DNA from: CAZAAW01 sp964483325
GTDB lineage: Bacteria > Pseudomonadota > Alphaproteobacteria > Rhizobiales > Kaistiaceae
Assembly (NCBI GenBank): GCA_964483325.1
Contig: CAZAAW010000004.1
Coordinates: forward strand, 62,001-126,000
Length of the DNA stretch: 64,000 nt
Direction: 5' to 3'
The notes under the pieces are model-generated. The model did not search any database. It had not been told where the DNA came from and saw only the letters and a program-made list of their open reading frames with translations. This document shows positions 43,225 through 53,000 of this stretch, one piece after another. Both the position numbers and the translations under genes were made by a program. Position 1 is the first letter of the stretch. Each line of letters starts with the position of its first letter.

Positions 43225-45411
43225 TCAGGCGGCGTTGGCGGCCGGCGGTGCCGGCAGGCGCGCCAGCTGCTCCATCAGCGCCGGCGTGCCGAGAACGGCG
43301 CAGCGTTCGTCCCGCGCCATCCAGGCGATGGCCTGCTGGACCGAGTTTGCCTGCGCGATCTTGGCGGCGGCGACAGCCTCGACATGGTCGATGGTGCCGT
43401 CGCGCGGCGCCGGTTCGGCATCGACGAGGGCGTTGTGCTGACGGCGGAGGCCTTCGTCGGTCGCCAGCGCGGCGAGGTCCGGCGACCGGCCGACGAAGCC
43501 GGAATAGACCCGGCGCAGTTCCGCCGCCTCCACCGCCACGGGCGGCGGATCATAATCTTCCGGGATGGTGATGAGGCCGCGGCGGCGCAGGAAATTACCG
43601 ATGCGAACGGAGCCGCTGGCCGCCGACAGCGGCACGGCCAGCAGCATGCCGATGATCGCCGGCGACATCCACGCCACCAGACGCCAGGAGTCGAGATAGG
43701 CGGCAAAAGCCAGGATCGCCCCGGCCGCCATATGCGGCCAGTGGCGGCGGATCAATGTCCCCAGAGGAACGGCGCCGCCGTCACGCTCCTGGGTTTTCCA
43801 GCCGGAATCGTGGCCGCGCAGGATCGAGATGACGAGGCCGCACTGGATGAGCATGAAGACCGGCGCCATCAGCGCCGACAGCAGCGTCTCGATCAAAGCG
43901 CTCACCGTCAGGCGCAGGATGCCGGGGCGGCTACGCCACGGCCGCAGCGCGACGAGGAAGCTCACCAGGCCGATCACCTTGGGCGCGAACAGCACCGCCA
44001 TGGTAAAGGCAAAGAGCCGGAAGGCCCGTTCGGAATCGATGATCGGCCAGGTCGGGAAGAGCTGGAAGTCGCCGGGGAAATAGACTGGCTGGATGAAATA
44101 GGCCTGCAGCGCCAGGGCAAGGCCGGCCAGGATCAGCCCCAGCCACAGGAAGGACGAGAGGTACGACATGATGCCCGTCGCCAGATGTACGCGGCTCACC
44201 CAGTGGAGGCCACGGGCGTGGATCAGCTTGGAATGCTGCAGATTGCCCTGCGCCCAGCGGCGGTCGCGCGCCGCCAGGTCGACCATCGAGGGCGGCCCTT
44301 CCTCGTAGGAGCCGGGCAGGTCGTCGGCGATCAGCACCGCCCAGCCGGCGCGGCGGATGAAGGCCGCCTCGACGAAATCATGGCTGAGGACATGGCCGCC
44401 GAAGGGCGGCCGCCCGGGCAGGATCGGCAGGCCCGCCGCCTCGGTGAAGGCGCGCATGCGGATGATGGCGTTGTGGCCCCAGTAATTGCCCTCCGGTCCT
44501 GCCCACCAGGCGAGGCCGGCGGCATTGACCGGGCCGTAGATCCGGCCGGCGAATTGCTGCATCCGCGCCAGCAGCGTGCGGCCGTTGATCAGCGCCGGAA
44601 CGGTCTGGATCAGCCCGGCTTCGGGATGCGCTTCCATGCGCCGGACCAGCTCGGTGATCGTCGCCGGCGCCATCAGGCTGTCGGCGTCGAGGACCAGCAT
44701 GTAGTCATAGGCGCCGCCCCAGCGGCGGCAGAAATCGGCGACGTTGCCGGCCTTGCGCGCCGTATTCCGGCGGCGGCGGCGATAATAGACATTGGCGAGG
44801 CCGGCGAGGCGGCGGCGGATCTGCGCCAGCGCCGCTTCCTCCTCCAGCGCCACTTCCGGGTCGTTGGTGTCGCTGAGGATGAACCAGTCGAAGTGGCTCG
44901 ACTCGCCCAGGCGCTCGATGCCGGCGGCCAGCGTTTCGATGGTGGCGAAGATGCGGTCGGGCCGCTCGTTGTAGGTCGGCATGACGACCGCCGTCCGTCC
45001 GCCGATCGGCGCATCCGGGATGAGCGAGGGCGGCCGCGGCTGCGGCGTCAGGCCGATGCAGCCGGCGATCGCTGTGGCAAAGGTCAGCGCGATCCAGGCG
45101 AAATTGACGGTGAAGAAGGCCAGCACCACCGCCTCGACCGGCAGCAGGCCGCCGAGGTTGAGCACGTTGAGCATCTGCCAAGCGGCAACGCCGGTCAGCA
45201 GGCCGGCGCCGCCGAAGACGAAGAGGCGCCGGCCGGCCATGCGCCGCCGCTGCGCCGCGGTACGGAAATCGGCCCGCAGCGACGCGACGGCGTGAACGGC
45301 CTGTTCGGCCATCTCGCGCGGCCGCTGCGGCGGCATTCCCGGTGCCGCCGGCGGACGTGCGGCCTCGGCCTGCGGGCCGGGCCTGGTCAGCTCGATCAGT
45401 CCCCCGTCCAT
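43225..45411 (-). CDS. opgH: Glucans biosynthesis glucosyltransferase OpgH
   Basis: 728 residues from the ATG at 45411, overlapping the opgG stop by 16 bases. GT2 catalytic domain: RTAVVMPTYNERPDRIFATI, DWFILSDTNDPEVAL, YDYMLVLDADSLMAPATI, and RDRRWAQGNLQHSKL (QxxRW-type motif). Eight or so membrane helices flank it. Polymerises the beta-1,2-glucan backbone of osmoregulated periplasmic glucans from UDP-glucose. Confidence 0.96.
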   Translation of the reverse strand: MDGGLIELTRPGPQAEAARPPAAPGMPPQRPREMAEQAVHAVASLRADFRTAAQRRRMAGRRLFVFGGAGLLTGVAAWQMLNVLNLGGLLPVEAVVLAFFTVNFAWIALTFATAIAGCIGLTPQPRPPSLIPDAPIGGRTAVVMPTYNERPDRIFATIETLAAGIERLGESSHFDWFILSDTNDPEVALEEEAALAQIRRRLAGLANVYYRRRRRNTARKAGNVADFCRRWGGAYDYMLVLDADSLMAPATITELVRRMEAHPEAGLIQTVPALINGRTLLARMQQFAGRIYGPVNAAGLAWWAGPEGNYWGHNAIIRMRAFTEAAGLPILPGRPPFGGHVLSHDFVEAAFIRRAGWAVLIADDLPGSYEEGPPSMVDLAARDRRWAQGNLQHSKLIHARGLHWVSRVHLATGIMSYLSSFLWLGLILAGLALALQAYFIQPVYFPGDFQLFPTWPIIDSERAFRLFAFTMAVLFAPKVIGLVSFLVALRPWRSRPGILRLTVSALIETLLSALMAPVFMLIQCGLVISILRGHDSGWKTQERDGGAVPLGTLIRRHWPHMAAGAILAFAAYLDSWRLVAWMSPAIIGMLLAVPLSAASGSVRIGNFLRRRGLITIPEDYDPPPVAVEAAELRRVYSGFVGRSPDLAALATDEGLRRQHNALVDAEPAPRDGTIDHVEAVAAAKIAQANSVQQAIAWMARDERCAVLGTPALMEQLARLPAPPAANAA

Positions 45412-47009
45412 CGGTAAAGCCACGTCTCGACCGGCCGTGAATCCTTGAAGACCAGCGCCGCCCGCATCTCGACGCTGGCGGCATCCTCGGGATCGAGCTG
45501 GAATGTCAGGCGCCAGCCGCCGACCTCCGGATGGGCGATGACCGTGACGCCCTCGACCTTGCCGTTATTGGCGGTGACGGACGCTTCCGGCAGGTCGCCC
45601 GGCGGCGGCGTGCTGCCGTCGGCCATGGTGAAATCGACGACGAACAGCCGGACCGGCGTCGGGCGTTCGGCCGAGGCGCGTCCCCGCCGCGTGCTCTTGA
45701 CGATGATGCCGCTCTGGCCGCTGTCCGGGCCGTAGCCCCAGACCAGCCGGTAGGCGTAGGAGAATTCCCCGCCGGCGGCGACCGGCGCCTGGGGCGTCCA
45801 GAACGCGACGATATTGTCGTGCACTTCCGCGTCGGTCGGGATTTCCACCAGCCGCACCGAGCCCGGCCCCCAGTCGCCGATGGGTTCGACCCACAGGCTC
45901 GGGCGGCGCTCGTAATGCGCCTCGAAGTCCTGGTAGGCCTCGAAGTCGCGATTGCGCTGGATGAGGCCGAAGCCGCGCGTCGAGGTATCGACGAAGGCGC
46001 TGACCTGCAGCGTCTTGGGATTGGAGATCGGCCGCCACAGCCGTTCACCGGCGCCGTTGACGATGAGCAGGCCGTCGGAATCGTGGACTTCCGGCCGATA
46101 GTCGTCGACGCTGACGCGGCCATTGGCGTCGAAGAAGAACATGCTCGTCGCCGGCGCCAGCCCGACATCGACGAGATCGACGCGCGGGAACAGCGTCGCC
46201 GTCACTTCCATTGTCGTGTCGTCGCCCGGCGTGACGTCGAAACGATAGGCGCCGGCGACGCTGGGGCTGTCGAGCAGCGCATGGATGACGATGTTCTTGC
46301 TGTCGGAGCCGGGTTTCTCGAGCCAGAAGGCACGGAAAATCGGGAATTCCTCTCCCTCCGGCGCCGCCGTCTTGAGGGCCAGGCCGCGCGCCGACAGTCC
46401 GTAGGACTGGCCGGCGCCGACGGAGCGGAAATAGCTGGCGCCGAGGAAGACGAGAAACTCGCGCAGGACATTGTTCTCGCCGATTTCCTCGAGGCGGAAG
46501 CCGGCGAAGCCGATATCGTCGGGCGAGTGCTGCTGCGGCGCCCGGGCGCCGAAGATGAACTGCTGCGGCGAATAGGCGAGCGGGCGCGCAACGTTGCGCT
46601 CGACGATCGAGATATTGATCTTCTCCTTGAAGAAGAAGCCGCGATGGAAGGTCTGCAGCCCGAAGGGCAGGCCTTCCTTCATCCAGATCGTCTGGTCGTT
46701 GGCGAACGTGATGTCCCGGTACTGCACGTAGTCGAGGTCGGCCAGCTCCGCCGGCAGGTCGGTCGGCGGCGGCTCGAACGGACGCGAGGCAAGGTCGCGG
46801 GCGATCTTGGCGACGGTCGATCCGTCGAAGGCGGACTCGCCGGGCTGGGGCGCTGCCGCATCCTGGGCATAGGCGCCCACGATGCCGCCTCCCCGGGTCA
46901 AGGCCATGAGGGCGACGGCAGCTCCGGCCGTCTTCATAAATGCTCTGCGGGTCACGGATGGTGGCCGATGGTTGGGGTGAAATGACTGGACAAGGCTGCT
47001 GCAGCGCAA
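45396..47009 (-). CDS. opgG: Periplasmic glucan biosynthesis protein OpgG/OpgD (MdoG family)
   Basis: 537 residues as drawn; a GTG at 46958 would start at VTRRAFMKTAGAAVALMALT, a Tat-type signal, and may be the true start. The mature protein has FEPPPTDLPAELADLDYVQYRDI, SYGLSARGLALKTAAPEGE and RDFEAYQDFEAHYERRPSLW, all typical of MdoG. Acts on the nascent glucan in the periplasm. A Tat signal is a feature of OpgD, so the protein could be called OpgD; the operon with opgH favours OpgG. Confidence 0.94.
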   Translation of the reverse strand: MRCSSLVQSFHPNHRPPSVTRRAFMKTAGAAVALMALTRGGGIVGAYAQDAAAPQPGESAFDGSTVAKIARDLASRPFEPPPTDLPAELADLDYVQYRDITFANDQTIWMKEGLPFGLQTFHRGFFFKEKINISIVERNVARPLAYSPQQFIFGARAPQQHSPDDIGFAGFRLEEIGENNVLREFLVFLGASYFRSVGAGQSYGLSARGLALKTAAPEGEEFPIFRAFWLEKPGSDSKNIVIHALLDSPSVAGAYRFDVTPGDDTTMEVTATLFPRVDLVDVGLAPATSMFFFDANGRVSVDDYRPEVHDSDGLLIVNGAGERLWRPISNPKTLQVSAFVDTSTRGFGLIQRNRDFEAYQDFEAHYERRPSLWVEPIGDWGPGSVRLVEIPTDAEVHDNIVAFWTPQAPVAAGGEFSYAYRLVWGYGPDSGQSGIIVKSTRRGRASAERPTPVRLFVVDFTMADGSTPPPGDLPEASVTANNGKVEGVTVIAHPEVGGWRLTFQLDPEDAASVEMRAALVFKDSRPVETWLYRWTGD

Positions 47010-47128
47010 CGTGAACGCATCATTGCGGCGGATAGCAGAATATCGGGAGAAGGTCTGAGGCGAATCCGAGGCACCAGATGCGCCTTTAATACCATAGACT
47101 TGTTAATAGACATGCCCCCTCCAGCCAC

Positions 47129-47159
47129 GCGTTGCCTGCAATGGTGCACTGCAACGCGC
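47129..47159. other. Dyad between opgG and the exported TIM-barrel gene
   Basis: CGCGTTGC (47129-47136) and GCAACGCG (47152-47159) with a 15-base spacer, in the divergent intergenic region. Could be an operator or an RNA hairpin. The rest of 47010-47241 shows no gene. Confidence 0.3.
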
Positions 47160-47241
47160 GCTGGGCCGGTTGCATATGTCCGGCGATCGGCCACAGTGTC
47201 AGCGGGGCTGAGTATGGGCCATGCCTACAATCGAGGTCGCC

Positions 47242-48114
47242 ATGCTCCGGTTCCGCCTCCCTCGGGCTTTTTTCTTGATCAGCTGGCTCGCCGCCTTCTG
47301 TGGCGCAGGATTCGCGCAAGATTTGGGCGGCGACAGCACAATCTCCGCCGCGGCGACGGTTCTGGACCGGCTGGGCTTCCAGATGTATTCGGCGCGGAAC
47401 TTCCCGCCGCTCGAAACCCAGCTGTCGACCCTGGGCGAACTGGGCTACCGCTACATCGAGTTCAGCCCGCTGGCGGAGGACCCGGCGATCATGCGGCCGC
47501 TGATGGAGCAGAACCATCTGCGGGCCCTGACCGGCCATTTCGACCTTGCCGCGCTGCGTGCCGATCTCCCTGCCGCCATCGACCGGGCAAAGGCGTTCGG
47601 CATTGCGACGATGGTGGTTTCCTGGTTGCCGCCGGACCAGCGCCCCGCCGACGCGGTCGGCTGGACGGCGCTCGGCGAGGAGGTGGAGCATCTGGCTGAG
47701 GCCGCGGAAGCCGCCGGGCTGGCGCTCGCCTGGCACACGCACGATTTCGAGTTTGCGCCGCTGCCGGACGGCAGCCGGCCGCTCGACCGCCTGTTCGCCG
47801 CCGCGCCGCATCTCGGCTGGCAGCCGGATATCGGCTGGATCGTCCGCGCCGGCGAGGATCCCGTCGCCTGGCTGCAGCGCTACAGGGCGCGCATCCGGAC
47901 AGCGCATCTGAAGGATGTCGCAGCGCCCGGCATCTCCACCGAAGGCGGCTGGGCCGATATCGGCTACGGCATCGTCCCCTGGGACAAGGTGCTGCCGCTG
48001 CTCGCCGAGACGGAGGCGATGCCGCTTCTCGTCGAGCATGACGAGCCGGACGACTATATCCGCTTCGCCAGCCGCTCGCGGGAAAGCCTCATCGCCTGGA
48101 GCCGTCCCCGCTAG
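47242..48114 (+). CDS. Exported xylose isomerase-like TIM-barrel protein
   Basis: 290 residues from the ATG at 47242 (GAGG 5 bases upstream). Signal peptide AFFLISWLAAFCGAGFAQ. The rest is a sugar phosphate isomerase/epimerase fold: LGFQMYSARNFPPLETQLST, LGYRYIEFSPLAED, LAWHTHDFEFAPLPDG, WQPDIGWIVRAGEDP, TAHLKDV, and LVEHDEPDDYIRFA with metal-ligand Glu/Asp/His in the usual places. Most members are cytoplasmic, so a secreted copy is less common. Substrate unknown; position beside opgGH may be chance. Confidence 0.83.
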   Translation: MLRFRLPRAFFLISWLAAFCGAGFAQDLGGDSTISAAATVLDRLGFQMYSARNFPPLETQLSTLGELGYRYIEFSPLAEDPAIMRPLMEQNHLRALTGHFDLAALRADLPAAIDRAKAFGIATMVVSWLPPDQRPADAVGWTALGEEVEHLAEAAEAAGLALAWHTHDFEFAPLPDGSRPLDRLFAAAPHLGWQPDIGWIVRAGEDPVAWLQRYRARIRTAHLKDVAAPGISTEGGWADIGYGIVPWDKVLPLLAETEAMPLLVEHDEPDDYIRFASRSRESLIAWSRPR

Positions 48115-48117
48115 GCC

Positions 48118-48996
48118 TCAGCGTATCCCGCGCAGCAGCTCGTCGAGGCGCAGGCTGGGATTGTCCATGAGGCGCTGGCGCTCGCCGATATCGCAGGCCG
48201 GGCCGTATTTCGGACCGGCCGAGCGCCGCGGCAGCCCCTCCGCCTGGACAGGCACGACCCTCTCCTTCGCGCGGTCGGCGTAACCGATCGGGCGAGGCTC
48301 CGGCCCGCCGGCGATCTCCAGGATCAGCTTGCGCAGGATCGCGTCGGCGAAGGAATCGAAGTCGGCCACCGGCACGACGAACGAGCCCGGCCCGCCGATG
48401 ACGCATTCGCTGTAATAGACATCGAGGTCGGGAAGCGTGAAAGGACTGCCGTCGGCATTGTTAATGGCGACGCCGTTGATGACGATGCCAGCGGCGACGG
48501 CAGCGTCGCGCGCCCGCGTCACCAGACCGCCGCTGCTGTTGGGACCGTCGCCCGAAATGTCGATGACCAGCCGTTCGCCGGCAAAGCCGTTCCCGTCAAA
48601 TTTGCGCGCCGCCTGCGTGATGGCGCTGGTGATCGACGTGCCGACGCCCCGGGCGATCGAGATGTCTTCCAGGACCGCCGTGAAGGCGCTGGCGTCCTCG
48701 GCGCTGGCGATGAGGTGCCAGTCGGCGGTATCGCGCCACAGTCCGGGGCCGGCCCACTCCATATAGGTGACGGCGATGCGGCCGTTGGCGCCGGCCCTGA
48801 TGGCCTCGATGACCCTCGGATTCTCCAGCGCCCGGATATAGCCGAGCCGCTGCAGCTGTCCCTCGCGCGGATCGACGCTCTGCGACACGTCGACGGCGAG
48901 CACCAGCTCCAGGTCGACAGGGACATCCTCGCCGCGCGCCCCGGCCGGAAGCAGGAGCCCTGCGGCGATCGTCACGATGGCGGCTGTCCGGCGCAT
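48118..48996 (-). CDS. DUF1194 (von Willebrand A-like) secreted protein
   Basis: 292 residues from the ATG at 48996 (GGAGG 8 bases upstream). Signal peptide RTAAIVTIAAGLLLPAGARG. VDLELVLAVDVSQSVDPREG carries the MIDAS-like DxSxS motif, ITSAITQAARKF the Thr, and VIDISGDGPNSSGG the third site, so metal binding is likely. FADAILRKLILEIAG closes the domain. Function in the family is not known. Convergent with the TIM-barrel gene, 3 bases apart. Confidence 0.87.
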   Translation of the reverse strand: MRRTAAIVTIAAGLLLPAGARGEDVPVDLELVLAVDVSQSVDPREGQLQRLGYIRALENPRVIEAIRAGANGRIAVTYMEWAGPGLWRDTADWHLIASAEDASAFTAVLEDISIARGVGTSITSAITQAARKFDGNGFAGERLVIDISGDGPNSSGGLVTRARDAAVAAGIVINGVAINNADGSPFTLPDLDVYYSECVIGGPGSFVVPVADFDSFADAILRKLILEIAGGPEPRPIGYADRAKERVVPVQAEGLPRRSAGPKYGPACDIGERQRLMDNPSLRLDELLRGIR

Positions 48997-49050
48997 GCGG
49001 CGCTCCTCCCCGGCATCACCGCCGCAGGATAGCGCCAAGCGCCGGAGCCG

Positions 49051-49944
49051 TCAGCGCCGTCGGAAGACGTAGACGTCCTGGGGCAGCGTCGTCTCGTCGG
49101 TGGCAAGCAGCTCGAGCCCCCGGGCGGCATTGCGCGCCACCGTCGGCGAAATGAAGGCCTCGCCGTAATCGGGGTTGGGGCTGGAGGCGATGAAGACGTG
49201 CTGCCCGGCATTGTAGCGCTGCCGCGCCGCAGCCATGTCGCCGATCGCCTCGATCACCACCTTGTGGTACCAGTGGATCGTCTCGCCGGCATCGGCGCGC
49301 TGCTTGTCCTGCGCCAGCGTGTCGAAGAAGCGCACGCCCCAGGCGGTGAAGACGATCAGGCCGCCGGGCCGCAGGATGCGCGTGAACTCTTCCAGCCAGG
49401 CGCGCAGCAGATGCTCCGGCAGGTGCGAGAACACCGACCAGCTGATCACCAGATCGAAGCTCGATGTGGCGAACGGCAAGGGCGGCGTCGCCGGCCCGCC
49501 GATCGTCGCGACGTATGGGTTGAGTGAGCGCGACGCCTGCGCGAACCAGGACAGCGGCTCGTAGCCGTAGATATTGTCGAGCGACAGGTCGCGCATGAAA
49601 GGCCGCATGGCGCGGCCCCAGCCGGTGCCGAAATCGAGCAGGCGCTTGTCGCCGTCGAAGGCGAGCCCGTAGGTCGACGCCACCCTGCGGATCAGCCGGT
49701 AGAAATCGAAGGTCTCCCGCATCGCGTGCTCGCCGGAATGGCCATGCACGCGTTCCTGCATCGCCACCGGCGGAAAGCGCGGAAAGGCGATGCCGTCGAT
49801 TTCGGACGTCGTCAGCGACCGGAGAATCTTCGCTTCCCAGTCATCCTCGCTGATGCCGGCATAGCGCTGGAAAGGATTTTCGACCTCCTGGCGCGCCCAG
49901 GCGAGAGCGGCAAATCGGGTCGAATTATCAGGTTCGTCAGTCAT
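49051..49944 (-). CDS. Class I SAM-dependent methyltransferase
   Basis: 297 residues. Motif I KRLLDFGTGWGRAMRPFM, then YGYEPLSWFAQASRS, FDLVISWSVFSHLPEHLL and RILRPGGLIVFTAWGV. It is divergent from the WbsX-type gene and so sits at the edge of the polysaccharide cluster; it may methylate a glycan or lipid acceptor, which is inference from position only. Confidence 0.88.
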   Translation of the reverse strand: MTDEPDNSTRFAALAWARQEVENPFQRYAGISEDDWEAKILRSLTTSEIDGIAFPRFPPVAMQERVHGHSGEHAMRETFDFYRLIRRVASTYGLAFDGDKRLLDFGTGWGRAMRPFMRDLSLDNIYGYEPLSWFAQASRSLNPYVATIGGPATPPLPFATSSFDLVISWSVFSHLPEHLLRAWLEEFTRILRPGGLIVFTAWGVRFFDTLAQDKQRADAGETIHWYHKVVIEAIGDMAAARQRYNAGQHVFIASSPNPDYGEAFISPTVARNAARGLELLATDETTLPQDVYVFRRR

Positions 49945-50095
49945 GCAGGAAAATCCTTGCCGGCCGCTGCCGGTCTTGTCCGATTAACGTCTCCGGAAGG
50001 TTGGTCCGGGCCGTGGGGGGACTCCATTGCACCAATCCGGTAAACAAGGTGCCGTATGATATAGGCGGTGAAAGACCCGGATTAGAGACCTTTTC

Positions 50096-53000
50096 GTGGC
50101 AAAGCGTACCCAAAGCCGATCGGCAGGCTCACTGCTCGGCCGTCTGCTCAATCGTCCTGTTCCCCAGCCGGCGGAAATGCCGGCCGCCACCGTGGCCGAG
50201 CCCGAGACAGCGCCGGAACCCGTGACGGTGCCGGAGGCGCCGTGGCCAAATCCGTTCCGCGACGCTTTCGGCCTGCATTGGGGTGAAGTCTCCCATGACG
50301 GCCCCGGCTTCGCCGAGCCGGACCAGGCGCCCATGAGGCCCGCGGCGCCGCGGATAAAGCGGACGCCGACGGCCGTCCCGCCCGACGTCATGGCGGAGCT
50401 GGTGGACAGCGGCCTGTTCGATCCGGACTGGTACAGCCGCACCTATCGCGACGTGCCGTCGGATCTGCAGGAGGCGATCGACCACTACGCGACGATCGGA
50501 GCCCTGGAGGGCCGGCGGCCCAACCCGCATTTCGATCCGGCCTGGTATGTCGACCGGTATCCGGACAGCGAGGATGACGGGCTCGTTGCCATCGTCCATT
50601 TCCTGCGCATCGGCGAGACCCAGAGCCGCCCGCCGAACGCCTATTTCGACACCAGCTGGTACCGGCGGCGCTACCTGCGCGCCTTTCCGTCCGTCAACAG
50701 CCTCGGCCACTACCTGCAGCACCGCACCTCCGGCGATTACGATCCCAATCCGGTCTTCGATTCATCCTATTACCTGAAGACCAATCCGGATGTGGCGCGC
50801 GCCGGCGGCGATCCGCTCGAGCATTTCCTGAAGCAGGGCTACCGCGAGGGGCGCGATCCCTCTCCGTCCTTCGACGTCACCTATTACGGCCGGCGCTATC
50901 TGAAGCACGACCCTGGCGCCAACCCGATGATCCATTACCTGGAGACGGGACGGCTCGCCGGTCACTCGACCACTGCGGATTCGGCCGAGGACGCCTTCCC
51001 CGCCGGAGAAATCCGCCGCTTCAGCTCGCCCGGGCCGTATTTCGAGCCGATCCAGTCAGGCATCGTCGGCAGCGCAACGCCGCTCGCCAAGCTCGTGGCC
51101 TTCTACCTGCCGCAGTTCCACCCCTTCCCCGAGAACAATCTCTGGTGGGGCGAGGGCTTCACCGAGTGGACCAATATCGCCCGCGGCACGCCGCGTTTCG
51201 CCGGGCACTACCAGCCCCGCATTCCCCGCGATTTCGGCTTCTACGACCTGCGCCAGCCGGGCGTCATGGAGCGGCAGATCGAAGCGGCGCGCAATGCCGG
51301 CATCCACGGCTTCTGCTTCTACTACTACAACTTCAACGGGCATCGGCTGCTGGAGCGGCCGCTCGACGATTTCCTCCAGGACCGCGGCCGCGACTTCCCG
51401 TTCTGCATCATGTGGGCGAACGAGAACTGGACGCGGCGCTGGGACGGTTCTGAGACGGAACTGCTGATGAAGCAGGACTACAGCCCCAGCGACGCCGACG
51501 CCCTCATCGACGACATCGCCCGCTATTTCCGCGACCCGCGCTACATCCGCGTCGGCGGACGGCCGCTGTTCTTCATCTATCGCGCCGGCATCATTCCCGA
51601 GGTGAAGCGCACCATGGCCAACTGGCGCGAGCTCTTCCGCAAGCGCCATGGCGAGGAACCGCTGATCCTCATCACGCAGACCTTCACCGACCACGATCCC
51701 AACGATTTCGGCGCCGACGGCGCCATCGAGTTCCCGCCGCACCGGGTGGTGACGACCATCAACCCGATCAATGCCGAGCTGAACGTCTTCGATCCGGCGC
51801 TGAGCGCCGTCGTCTACCGCTACCACGACGTGGCGCGTGTCTCGCTCAGCATGCCGGTGCCTCCCTATCCGCTGATCCGGACGCTGTTCCCCGCCTGGGA
51901 CAACGATGCCCGCCGCCAGGGACGCGGCCTGACGACGATCGAATCGACGCCGGCCAAATATCAGGACTGGCTGGACGGACTGATCACCTTCGCCCGCGAC
52001 AACCCGACCTGGGACGAGAGCTTCGTCTTCATCAACGCATGGAACGAATGGGCCGAAGGAGCCTATCTGGAGCCGGACGTCCATTTCGGCGCCGCCTATC
52101 TCAACGCCACGGCGCGCGCCGTCATCGGCGAAGGGCGCCGCAACCGGCGCTATCCGGCCCTCCTGGTGACGGCCGACCTCAGCGAAGGCGAGGACCAGAA
52201 GGCGCTGCTGTTCCTGGCGCAGACGCTGCGCGCCGGTTTCGGCTGCGACGTGCGCCTGCTCGCCGGCGGCGCAGGACCGATGCGCGGCCGCTTCGCCGAG
52301 GTCACCCGCACCACCATTGCCGACACCGGGCCGGCCTTCACAGCCGCCATCGCCAGGCTCAAACATGAAGGCATCGATGCGGCGATCCTCAACGGCGTCG
52401 CTGCCGCCCATCTGCTGCCGGACCTGCAGGAGGGCCATCTGAAGGTGCTGTGCAATGTCGTGGAATCACCCACCGGCATCCGCGCTGCCGACCTCGGTGC
52501 CCGCGCCACCGAAGTCGCCGCCGAAGCGGACATCGTGGTCCTTCCGTCCGAGGAGACCCGCACGGCCTTCGAGACCGCCTTCGGGACGATCGTCAACAGG
52601 ACCAGCCTGCGGGCGCCCGGCCCGACCCGGACGATCGAGCCGGCGACCCCGCATACGCGTGCCGCGCTGCGCAAGACCTACGGCCTGCCGGCGCGCACCC
52701 GTCTCGTCCTCGGCGTCGGCCGCGGCGACCTGCGGCACGGCATCGACCATTTCGCGGCGCTGGCCACGGCCCTCGCCGCACGGCGGCCGGACATCTGCTG
52801 CCTGTGGATCGGCGCCATCGACACCCAGACGCGCATCTGGCTGGAGCGCGACGCCGGCGACCGGCTGCGCTTCGCCCCGACCGATGCCGATCTCGCCGAG
52901 CTTGTCGCCAGCGCCGATGCGCTTGCCGTGACGGCGCGGCAGGACGGCCTGCCGTCCGGGCTTGCCGACATCCTCGCCGCCGGCCTGCCGACCGTCGGCT

